A stretch of 31,346 nt of DNA, taken from CAZCTC01 sp964501335 (GTDB lineage: Bacteria > Chloroflexota > Anaerolineae > B4-G1 > SLSP01). The position numbers were made by a program, and so were the translations under genes. The notes beneath the pieces are model-generated. The model was not told the origin of the DNA, did not search any database, and saw only the letters and a program-made list of their open reading frames with translations. Positions 7,878 through 17,700 of this stretch are shown here, piece after piece. Position 1 is the first letter of the stretch. Each line of letters begins with the position of its first letter. The DNA lies in assembly GCA_964501335.1 (NCBI GenBank), contig CAZCTC010000087.1, positions 1 through 31,346 on the forward strand. Reading direction: 5' to 3'.

Positions 7878-8888
7878 ATGGCAAAGCAAAGATCCGACAG
7901 CTACCACCTGGGAAGGATCCTGGGGCTTTTTGCCGGCTACCTCACCGCCCAACAGGCCTGGGCCCTCTACCAGCTCTTCAAATGCGATGTCGTCAAAACC
8001 CTGCAATCGCCGCTCGATCCGGCCCCGCCCCACAAGCCGTTCTCAGAAACCACTGAAACTGAAACTTACATCCGGCAACACACTCTCGAAGACGGCATCG
8101 AACGGATCGTCTACACCCCCCAGGTTCGCCGGCATACCACACCCATCGTCATGCAACACGGCATGTGGCACGGCGCCTGGACCTGGGAACTCTGGCAAAA
8201 ACGTCTCGCGGAACTGGGCTGGGAAACCCACGCTCACAGCCTGCCCGGCCATGGCCGCTCTCCCGTGCGGCGGCCCATCGCCCGTTGCACCCTGGATTAC
8301 TACCTCGCCTTCCTCAAAGCCGAAATCGATCGCCTGCCCACCCGCCCCGTGCTGATGGGACACAGCATGGGCGGAGCGTTGACTCAGTGGTACCTCAAAT
8401 ATGTCGATAACGATCTTCCGGCCGCTATCCCCGTCGCCCCCTGGACCTCGCACAGCATGTTCAAAGACGGCACGCTGCGCCTGATCGCCTACGACCCGAT
8501 CGGGATTCTGATGATGTTGAAAACCTGGGACGCCACCCCGCTGGTCCGCCCCGGCCCCGGCAGCGGCGCCCGCTTCCTGGCCGGACCGAACGCAGTCATC
8601 CCGCTGGATGAGATCACCCGCCGCCTCGGCCCGGAATCGACCCTGGTACTTTACCAGCACAACCCGCCCTTCTGGTATCCGCCGACCCAAATCCGCGCTC
8701 CCCTCCTCTGGGTGGCCGGAGAAGACGACCCGCTCCTGGTCGAACCCGCCCAGCGCCGTTCGGCCGACTTCTACCATGCCGATTACTACGTGGCCCCCAA
8801 AGCCCGCCATAACGTTATGATGGAACACAACTACCTGGAAACCGTCGAGGCCATTCACACCTGGCTGGAACGAAAAAACATCAACTGA
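7878..8888 (+). CDS. Alpha/beta hydrolase
   Basis: 336 residues from the ATG at 7878, chosen over an upstream TTG because AAAGGAG (7866-7872) fits only this start. Predicted serine hydrolase (esterase/lipase-like) of unknown substrate. Visible parts: an N-terminal hydrophobic patch (LGRILGLFAGYLTAQQAWAL) that may tie it to the membrane; the oxyanion strand HGMWHGAWTW near residue 95; nucleophile elbow GHSMGG with Ser163; acid candidate Asp283/284 in GEDDPLL; and His311 in ARHNVMMEHN. All triad positions are in the expected order. A small membrane-protein gene follows 12 bases downstream and is probably co-transcribed. HGxWHGAWxW is common among hydrolases acting on esters or lactones, but nothing here fixes the substrate. 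Confidence 0.85.
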   Translation: MAKQRSDSYHLGRILGLFAGYLTAQQAWALYQLFKCDVVKTLQSPLDPAPPHKPFSETTETETYIRQHTLEDGIERIVYTPQVRRHTTPIVMQHGMWHGAWTWELWQKRLAELGWETHAHSLPGHGRSPVRRPIARCTLDYYLAFLKAEIDRLPTRPVLMGHSMGGALTQWYLKYVDNDLPAAIPVAPWTSHSMFKDGTLRLIAYDPIGILMMLKTWDATPLVRPGPGSGARFLAGPNAVIPLDEITRRLGPESTLVLYQHNPPFWYPPTQIRAPLLWVAGEDDPLLVEPAQRRSADFYHADYYVAPKARHNVMMEHNYLETVEAIHTWLERKNIN

Positions 8889-8900
8889 AAGGAATAGACT

Positions 8901-9206
8901 GTGAGCGCCCCCTACAAACCCAAAACCCAGGCCGAACTCGATGCCATCCCGCCGGAGATCCTGGCAGAACGCATCAAAAAAAAGCGCTACGAAATGTATA
9001 CCGCCATCATAGGCCCCGTAACCGTAGCGCTCTGCTTACTTCTTACCTGGATTATTCCGGAGATCCAACATCCCAAAGGAAATTTAATCACAGCATTGGT
9101 GATATTCTTCATCGCTGTAGGAGTAGCAACTGCCGTAGGAATCGTACGGGGACGAGAAATCAGCTATTGGGAAAGAGAAATCAAAGAATTTCACCAGCGC
9201 CGTTAA
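8901..9206 (+). CDS. Small two-helix membrane protein, unknown function
   Basis: 101 residues with a GTG start, preceded by AAGGAAT and 12 bases after the hydrolase stop. The charged N-terminus (AERIKKKRYEMY) is followed by two hydrophobic segments at about 34-53 and 62-82, then a charged C-terminus (WEREIKEFHQRR). This looks like a small inner-membrane protein with both ends in the cytoplasm. It is lower in GC than the hydrolase. No family was recognised; the context suggests a partner or anchor for the hydrolase, which is inference only. Confidence 0.65.
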   Translation: MSAPYKPKTQAELDAIPPEILAERIKKKRYEMYTAIIGPVTVALCLLLTWIIPEIQHPKGNLITALVIFFIAVGVATAVGIVRGREISYWEREIKEFHQRR

Positions 9207-9280
9207 TCTCTCGTTTATAACTGCCACGGAAAAAAGAACAACCCGTGCGGTTAGCCCTGAAAAGCGGAAGAAAAAAAGCC

Positions 9281-9393
9281 TATGTTTTAGCGCGCTTCAG
9301 AAAGCGCGCTAAAACATAAACAAAAAAAATTCTCTCCCCCCTGCTTCGCACAGCGCGGCGCTTTTTACCGGGAAAGCATCTGTTGCGGAAGCA
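9281..9393 (+). repeat. Hairpin element copy 5 (full length)
   Basis: Perfect 17-bp arms at 9281-9297 and 9302-9318 around CAGA; core AGCGCGCTT. It is followed by an A-rich linker, TCTCTCCCCC and a second imperfect hairpin (TGCTTCGCA at 9342 with TGCGGAAGCA at 9384). It lies between convergent genes. Confidence 0.8.
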
Positions 9394-9430
9394 AAAGCCG
9401 TTTTTAATCGGCACTAATGAACAAACCACT

Positions 9431-10306
9431 TCACATCCTGACTACCGGCACGGGGTCCCGCTCTACCATCTTCTTATAGTGCACCGCCGGATACCCCACC
9501 ACCATCGCCCCATGAACCTGATGGCCCTTCGGGATTCCCAGCAGCCGGCGCATCTGCGGATCATTACGCGCAACCACCGTCACATAACCCGAATAAAACC
9601 CCTTCACGCCCGCCGCTTCTCCGGCCAGCGTCATCGAATGGAGCGCCAGCGCACAATCCGTCTCCCCAAACTGCGCGACCTTTTCTGCATGAGCCACAAT
9701 CAACCCCGGAGCTCCATGAAAAACAGGATCTTCCCCCTTCTTCAAGGCCTCCCACATCGCCAGGAACTCAGGAACCAGCCGGGTCACCTCGCCCAATCCC
9801 GGCAGCACCTTCCCCAATCCCTGCGCCACCGGATTGGAAAGCAACGAGCTGAGCTGGCCCATATACTCCGCGGCCCGGCGTGAAATCTGCTTCAACAATG
9901 CCGTATCCTCAATCACGATCAAACGGACTTCCCGCACATTGTGCGCGGTCGGCGCCAGCGCGGCCGCCTCCAGCAACAGCTCCCAATGCGCCGGCTGGAT
10001 CGGCTGCTCGCGAAATCGGCGGATAGAACGACGTGAACGTAACAAGGCCATCATGGATTCCGGATTCGGCAAGGCCCCACCCTCCACCGGTTTGACCCGC
10101 ACAGCGCTGTGTTTCACCGCACCCGTCGGGCAGACCATGACGCAGTGCCCGCAACGCACGCAGGTCTCCGGCCGCGCCGCAACCGCCGATGCCGTCCCCT
10201 TCTGTTCCAGGCACAACGTCGGACAAACTGACGCACAAAGCCCGCAGTGCGTGCATACGCTCCCATCGACCACAATTTCTATCCGCTCGCCAACTACGCC
10301 CGTCAT
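9431..10306 (-). CDS. Ferredoxin-nitroreductase fusion (paralog of the gene at 11291-12175)
   Basis: 291 residues; start supported by AAGGAG at 10315-10320. Two [4Fe-4S] motifs lie at the front: Cys18, 21, 24, 28-Pro and Cys49, 52, 55, 59-Pro. A nitroreductase-family FMN domain follows from about residue 90 (RSRRSIRRFREQPI, LAPTAHNVREVRL) to GYVTVVARNDPQMRRLLGIP and GYPAV near the end. Such fusions are predicted flavin enzymes that receive electrons through the clusters to reduce an organic substrate, in the cytoplasm. It lies 73 bases after the ArsR-DUF2087 gene and is probably read from the same promoter (11001-11028), although hairpin copy 6 lies between them. The substrate cannot be read from sequence. 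The close paralog upstream shows a local duplication. Confidence 0.88.
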   Translation of the reverse strand: MTGVVGERIEIVVDGSVCTHCGLCASVCPTLCLEQKGTASAVAARPETCVRCGHCVMVCPTGAVKHSAVRVKPVEGGALPNPESMMALLRSRRSIRRFREQPIQPAHWELLLEAAALAPTAHNVREVRLIVIEDTALLKQISRRAAEYMGQLSSLLSNPVAQGLGKVLPGLGEVTRLVPEFLAMWEALKKGEDPVFHGAPGLIVAHAEKVAQFGETDCALALHSMTLAGEAAGVKGFYSGYVTVVARNDPQMRRLLGIPKGHQVHGAMVVGYPAVHYKKMVERDPVPVVRM

Positions 10307-10333
10307 CGTTCAATCTCCTTCGAGAAAAATTTT

Positions 10334-10370
10334 TATTTCTGCGCATCGCCAGAGGCGATACGCAGAAATA
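10334..10370. repeat. Hairpin copy 6 (hairpin only)
   Basis: 17-base arms 10334-10350 and 10354-10370 around AGA, with one C-A mismatch. T-rich outer bases come first and A-rich last. It lies between the regulator stop and the ribosome site of the nitroreductase gene, so in the mRNA it would be a processing or stability hairpin rather than a classic terminator. Confidence 0.75.
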
Positions 10371-10379
10371 AACAAAACA

Positions 10380-10967
10380 CTAAAACTTCGGCATCTGCCA
10401 TTCCAACCGCCAGTAAACGCCGCTTTCCCGCGCCATAAACCCTTCCTCTACCATCTCACGGCGCAACAGACAGTAATCTTCATGGTGCTGTGTGATAAGC
10501 TGATTGACCTCCAGCTCGGTATACCGCCGCTCCATCTCGAAATGATTCGCCAGCCACTTCAAAACGACCAGCCGCTTTTTATACCCCATCGGCAACGCCT
10601 TGATCTGCTCGTCTTCGATGAAAGCACGCAGAATCTTCTGCTCCCACGCCTCATATTCCACATGGTTGGTCAACAGGGCCATCCCGTCGGCCTGAAGTGA
10701 ACTCACGACGTGCGCCACGGTCGTCTGAAGCTTGTCTACATTCAACCGGTACAGGTGATCATTTCCCTCGCTCCGCATCGTAACCAGCTCCAGCTCCTGC
10801 AACTTACTGAGATGATGAGAAACCGTAGGCGCTTTCAAATCCAGCAGCGTCGACAGTTCATCCACGCCGCATTCCCGATTCGCCAGAATCCCCAACGCCT
10901 TCAACCGGCTCTCATTGGCCAACGCCTTGAAAATTTCCAGCAATGCACTCATATCTTCTTGAGTCAT
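10380..10967 (-). CDS. ArsR-type regulator with C-terminal DUF2087 domain
   Basis: 195 residues. Residues about 8-75 form a winged helix of the ArsR type (IFKALANESRLKALGIL, then LDLKAPTVSHHLSKLQELEL as the recognition helix, then EGNDHLYRLN as the wing). Residues about 105-185 match DUF2087 (KILRAFIEDEQIKALPMGYK, LVVLKWLANHF, Y-T-E-L-E-V-N, HHEDYCLLRREMVEEGFMAR). The ArsR plus DUF2087 pair is a known regulator layout. No cysteine metal site is evident: there is a single Cys near residue 33. It probably controls itself and the nitroreductase downstream. The start has only a weak GAGGCGG-type site; an ATG five codons in is the alternative. A consensus promoter lies just upstream. Confidence 0.88.
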   Translation of the reverse strand: MTQEDMSALLEIFKALANESRLKALGILANRECGVDELSTLLDLKAPTVSHHLSKLQELELVTMRSEGNDHLYRLNVDKLQTTVAHVVSSLQADGMALLTNHVEYEAWEQKILRAFIEDEQIKALPMGYKKRLVVLKWLANHFEMERRYTELEVNQLITQHHEDYCLLRREMVEEGFMARESGVYWRLEWQMPKF

Positions 10968-11000
10968 ATCCGCCTCTTCTTCGATGAATAACTAATTAGA

Positions 11001-11028
11001 ATTATATCGAAATACTTAAAGTTGTCAA
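11001..11028 (-). promoter_or_regulatory. Near-consensus sigma-70 promoter of the ArsR-DUF2087 gene
   Basis: On the minus strand TTGACA (11023-11028) and TATAAT (11001-11006) are both exact consensus hexamers separated by 16 bases, about 35 bases before the start codon. The 8-bp palindrome CTAATTAG at 10991-10998 lies just after the -10 box and is a possible operator for autoregulation. Confidence 0.8.
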
Positions 11029-11080
11029 CTGGAGCTTTCTACCTGTCCTGAAAATAACCGGGATTTTAACGCAGAGCCGC

Positions 11081-11106
11081 AAAGAGGAGGTGTACCCTCT
11101 TTTTTT
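11081..11106 (+). terminator. Possible intrinsic terminator on the plus strand, no known upstream gene
   Basis: AAAGAGG (11081-11087) pairs with CCTCTTT (11096-11102) around an eight-base loop, followed by a T-run to 11106. The polarity is right for a plus-strand terminator, but the genes on either side are on the minus strand. Confidence 0.35.
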
Positions 11107-11112
11107 ACCTTG

Positions 11113-11225
11113 TAGCATCCCGCAAATGATCTTTTCCCGGTCGGAAGCGACGCGCGGTGCGAAGCAGGGGAAGAGAGTTTTTTTGTTTATGTTTTCGGCG
11201 GCTTAAGAAAGCCGCCGAAAACATA
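11113..11225 (-). repeat. Hairpin element copy 7 (full length, reverse orientation)
   Basis: It starts TAGCATCCCGCAAATGATC, passes GCGACGCGC and GAGAG plus a T-run, and ends in perfect 17-bp arms 11188-11204 and 11209-11225 around AAGA; core CGGCGGCTT. It fills most of the gap between the stop at 11291 and the promoter at 11028. Confidence 0.8.
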
Positions 11226-11290
11226 GGCTTTTCCAGAACCATGCCGGCCACGCATCTTCACAAATCTCTTCTTCTTTCACGTTTCACGTT

Positions 11291-12175
11291 TTAGAACCTC
11301 TTTACCGGCACAGGCTTCCGCACAATCATCCGCCGATACCGTACCCCCGGATACCCCAGCGCAATCGATCCCTGCGCCCGATATCCCTTCGGAATGCCCA
11401 GCAGCTCGCGCATCTTCGCATCGCTTCGCGCCACCACCGTGACATAGCCGAGATAGAATCCCTCCACACCCACCGTCTGCCCCATCAGCGCCGCCGCCTG
11501 AAGAGCCATCGTGCAATCCGGCTCACCGAACCGCATCCCCTCTTGAGCATAGACCACCATCAACCCCGGCGCATGATGCATCACCGGATCCCCCCCGGCT
11601 TTGACCTCTTCCCGCATCGCCAACAGCTCCGGAATCAACGCGATGCCCTCCCGCAGCTCGGCAATCGGCAGGATCTTCCCCAGCCCCCGCACCACCGGAT
11701 TGGAAAGCAAAGTCGCCAGCCGCGCCGTATACTCCGCCGCACAGCGTGAAATCTCCCGCAGCCGGGCCGGATCTTCGACGATGGTAATCCGCACTTCCCG
11801 CGCATTATGAGCCGTCGGCGAGCAGGCCGCCGCCTGCAACATCAACTCCCAATGCTCCGGTCGGATCGGTTGCTTGTTAAACCGCCGGATCGACCGCCGG
11901 GTACGAAAGAGAGCCAGCAAAGCCCCCGCCTCCGGCAACGCCGTCGTCTCGATCGGTTCCCCGGCCTGCACGCCGCTGTGATTCACCGCTCCCGTCGGGC
12001 AGACCGCCACACAATGCCCGCAGCTCACGCACGCCTCAAGCCGGGCCGCTACCGCCGGTGACTTCTCCTTCTGCTCCAGACATAACGTCGGACAGACCGA
12101 CGCACACAGTCCACACCGGCTGCACAACTCCGCATCGATCGCAATCTGCACCCCTCCACGCCCGGCTTCCCCCAT
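11291..12175 (-). CDS. Ferredoxin-nitroreductase fusion (paralog of the gene at 9431-10306)
   Basis: 294 residues from the ATG at 12175, chosen because AGGAGG (12181-12186) is five bases upstream and because this start puts the cluster cysteines at exactly the same positions as in the paralog (18, 21, 24, 28 and 49, 52, 55, 59). The FMN domain carries RTRRSIRRFNKQPIRPEHWE, SPTAHNAREVRITIVED, LSNPV and GYVTVVARSD. More than half the residues agree with the paralog by eye. The predicted reaction is the same: reduction of an unknown organic substrate with electrons passed through two [4Fe-4S] clusters. It is separated from the regulator by hairpin copy 7 and so may be expressed on its own; no clear promoter was found in the 100 bases upstream. 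The two copies may differ in substrate or control. Confidence 0.88.
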   Translation of the reverse strand: MGEAGRGGVQIAIDAELCSRCGLCASVCPTLCLEQKEKSPAVAARLEACVSCGHCVAVCPTGAVNHSGVQAGEPIETTALPEAGALLALFRTRRSIRRFNKQPIRPEHWELMLQAAACSPTAHNAREVRITIVEDPARLREISRCAAEYTARLATLLSNPVVRGLGKILPIAELREGIALIPELLAMREEVKAGGDPVMHHAPGLMVVYAQEGMRFGEPDCTMALQAAALMGQTVGVEGFYLGYVTVVARSDAKMRELLGIPKGYRAQGSIALGYPGVRYRRMIVRKPVPVKRF

Positions 12176-12240
12176 CACGCCCTCCTGAACACGGAATCTC
12201 AAATCGCCCTCACCATATACCGGAAATAGTTTTTGGCAAT

Positions 12241-12270
12241 AACAAAAAGGGGCACCCGGATGTGCCCCTT
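12241..12270 (-). terminator. Intrinsic terminator of the eCIS-core gene
   Basis: Read on the minus strand: stem AAGGGGCAC / GTGCCCCTT (12270-12262 with 12255-12247) around a six-base loop, followed directly by TTTTTGTT. It starts about 10 bases after the stop at 12281. It is a useful contrast to the hairpin family in this window, which has the opposite polarity. Confidence 0.85.
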
Positions 12271-12280
12271 ATAAAACGGC

Positions 12281-14536
<2,256 letters not shown>

Positions 14537-14588
14537 CACAACCTCCTTCTGGAAAACTATCCGAAATAATTAATTCAATCTTAATCAG

Positions 14589-14608
14589 GAAGTGTTACAG
14601 AAGTGTTA
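14589..14608 (-). promoter_or_regulatory. Two direct repeats with 11-base period upstream of the eCIS-core gene
   Basis: GAAGTGTTA occurs at 14589-14597 and 14600-14608 (on the minus strand TAACACTTC twice, 11 bases apart), 53-72 bases before the start. One helical turn between direct repeats is typical of OmpR/PhoB-type regulator sites. TAAGAT closer to the gene is a possible -10 box. Confidence 0.4.
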
Positions 14609-14643
14609 ATGATAAGGCCTGAAAAACAAGAGAAAGAAAAACC

Positions 14644-14757
14644 CATTTTGGGGGCGGCTTCAGAAAGCCGCCCCCAAAATGAATAAAAAATTCTCTCTCC
14701 CCATCCCGCCCGTCGCATCTGACCGAGAATGGATCATCTGCGGGACGCTAAAAAATC
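14644..14757 (+). repeat. Hairpin element copy 8 (full length)
   Basis: Perfect 17-bp arms 14644-14660 and 14665-14681 around CAGA; core GGGGGCGGCTT. It is followed by an A-rich linker, TTCTCTCTCCCC, CCCGTCGCATCTGACC and TGCGGGACGCTAAAA. It lies between the stop at 14763 and the start at 14536, and its flanks match copy 9b closely. Confidence 0.85.
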
Positions 14758-14762
14758 ACACT

Positions 14763-17700
14763 TCAGGGCCGCACCACCACTGGCAGGAAAACCCGATGCG
14801 GCTGCACTGCCACCACCTTCTGCACCTGCATGGACCCTGGACAGCCGTTCACCACGGTCAACGTCGCCGTGTAAACCTGGAAAGTCCAGCTGACTGGATA
14901 GGTATAACTCACCGCCTCGCCCTGAGCCCCCATCCCCGTCCCGAACTCCCAGCTGTAAGTGAACGGAGCCGTCCCCGTCAACACGGTGGCCGCAAACTGC
15001 ACGCTCTCTCCGCTGCGCGGCAGCGCCGGCTCGAAGGTGAAATCGCCCCCCGCCACCGGGTAACAGGTCACCCCAAACGTCGCAGTGACCTGTCTGGCCC
15101 CCGACATGGTCACCCTGGCCACCGGATTGATCCCGGCCGCATCGCCGCTCCACCGCTCAAAGTAATAGCCACTCTCTGGGGTCGCCGTCAACGTGACCAC
15201 CTGTCCCTGCTTGTAGAACGGCAAAGCCGGCTGCGCCGCGACTGAGCCGTTTCCCACCACCTGCACCTGCAAGGTATAGGTCGGCAGCGGCGTGACCGTC
15301 ACCGTGACCCGGGCGGTCGCCGCGCCGCCGAAGTTATCCCGTGCCGTATAGGTGAAAACTTCCACGCCGGCAAAATCCATCGCCGGTGAATAGCTCAAGC
15401 CGCTCCCCTGGTTGCTCACACTGCCGCCGTGATCGCCGGTCCCCACGGCCGCCACGGTCAGCGAATGCCCGTCGGCATCGCTGTCGTTGGCCAGGACATT
15501 CAAAAGGTTGTTCCGGCTCCCCTCGGTCACGGTATAGGCATCATCGTTGGCCACCGGCGCCACATTGACCTCATTGACGGTGAGGCTGAAGGCCTGCACG
15601 GCCGAAAGCCGGCCGTCGCTCACCCGCACCGCCGCCGTGTAAACCCCCGGCCCCTGCGCCTCCGTCGGCGTCCAGCTGTAAACTCCGCTCGCCGGCTCGA
15701 TGGTGCCCATCGAACCTGACTGCAAAGTGAAGGTCAACAGGTTGCCAGGAAGGTCCGCATCGCTCGCGGTCGCGGTGAAAACCAGCGAGGTCAGCTCATT
15801 CACACTCTTCGCGCTGATCGGATTCAAAATCGGTGCAACATTGACCTCATTGACGGTGATGCTGAAGGTCTCCGTACCCGTCAACCGGCCGTCGCTGACC
15901 CGCACGGTCGCCGTAAAAAGCCCCGGCCCTTGCGCTTCGGTCGGCGTCCAGCTGAAAGCCCCGCTGGTAGCCCCGATGGTCCCCACGGAACCGGCGGCCA
16001 GAGTAAAGGTCAAAGGCCCGCCCTCTTGATCGGTCGCCGCCGCGGTAAAGGTCAGAGCCGCCAGCTCATTGACACTCTTCGCGCCGATAGAATTCAAAAC
16101 CGGCGCGGTATTGGCCGGATTGACCGTGATGCTGACCACTTCGACCGCCGCAAGCTGCCCATCGCTCACCCGCACCGCCGCCGTGTAGATCCCCGGCGCG
16201 GTGGCCTCGGTCGGCGTCCAGCTGAAAACCCCCGTCGCCGCCTGAATGGCCCCCACCGAACCTGTATCCAAAGAGAAGGTCAAGGGATTGACCGGGCGGT
16301 CGCTGTCGGTCGCTGTCGCTGTAAAAATCAATGTAACCAGTTGCTTGACGCTCTTCGCCCCGATGACATTCAGTACGGGAGCCACATTGACCTCATTGAC
16401 CGTAATGCTGATGATCTCCGTGGTCGTCAACCGGCCGTCGCCCGCCCGGATGGCCGCCGTATAGACGCCCGGGCCCTGCAATTCTGTCGGCGTCCAGCTG
16501 AAATTGCCCGTCGACAGATCGATCGCCCCTCTGGAGCCATAAGCCAGGGTATAAGACACCGGATCGAGGTTGGGATCGACCGCTCCCACGTTAAACTGCA
16601 ACGGCGTCAATTCATCGACCGCCCGCGCCCCGATCGGATTCCACCCCGGGGCCCCGTTCAAGATCGCCACGCCCGCCGAACTCCCGTTGTTCAGCAGGCT
16701 GATTTCCGGCTGCCCGCCGCTTACCGCCGCGCTGTTGGTAACCGCGCTCCCCGCCAGAGGCGAGGCCAGGACACCGGCAATCGTAATCACCCCGCCCTGC
16801 CCCGGCTCCAATGCGGCTATCTGCCAGACATAACGCTGTCCATCCACGCTGTTCAGCGTCAAGGTCGGCGGCGTCAACACAGCCGCACTGACCGGCGCCG
16901 TCACGGCTAACGGCAGCAGATCGGTGATCGCCACCCCGCTCGCCACGGCCGCTCCGACATTGGAGAACGACAGCGTGTAGGTGACCCGCTCTCCCGGCAG
17001 GTCCGCCGCCGGCGTCACGGTCTTGGTCAGGACCAGATCGGGCATCGGCGCCCCCATCCGGATTTCGCTCACGCCGGCCCGTCCCTCCAACCGCCGCCAG
17101 GGCCCATGCACCGGCTGCACCCCGACATGGGTAGCCGGCGCATACAAAGCCCGCGCCCGCCAGTGATAGACGGTGGCCGAATTCAACCCGGAGACCGGCT
17201 GGCTCAAAACAAGGCCCTGGGCCGCGGTCAACAGGTCGGTCCACGCCAACGACACCGCTTCCCGGCAGGCCGCCCCAAAAGAGACCCCGACCGGGCAGGC
17301 CTGCACCTGCAACTTCACCCGTTCCCGGCCCCGGGGGCTGGTCACGGTCATCCGCACCAGAAAGGTCGTCGAATTCCGCGACAGTCCACCGTCCACCACC
17401 GGGACGCTGCCGTCGCTCTGCCACTGCCCCGCTTTGACGCCCCGGCCCGGCCGCGCGCCGGAAAAATAGAAGAAGGCTCCCTCGCCGGTCTGACCCTGGG
17501 CGTAATCCCGCGCCCCCACCAACAGATCGGCGTAACCGTCCCCGTTGACATCCCCGGGTCCAGCCACACTGTTGCCGAAGGCCGAACCGACCATTGACCC
17601 TTCTAAGGTCGATTCCGGCACCGGCCGCAGCCCACCAACACCTCCCAGATAAAGCCAGGCCGCCCCTTGAAGCCCCAGACTGTTGGTATAGGCGGCTCCC

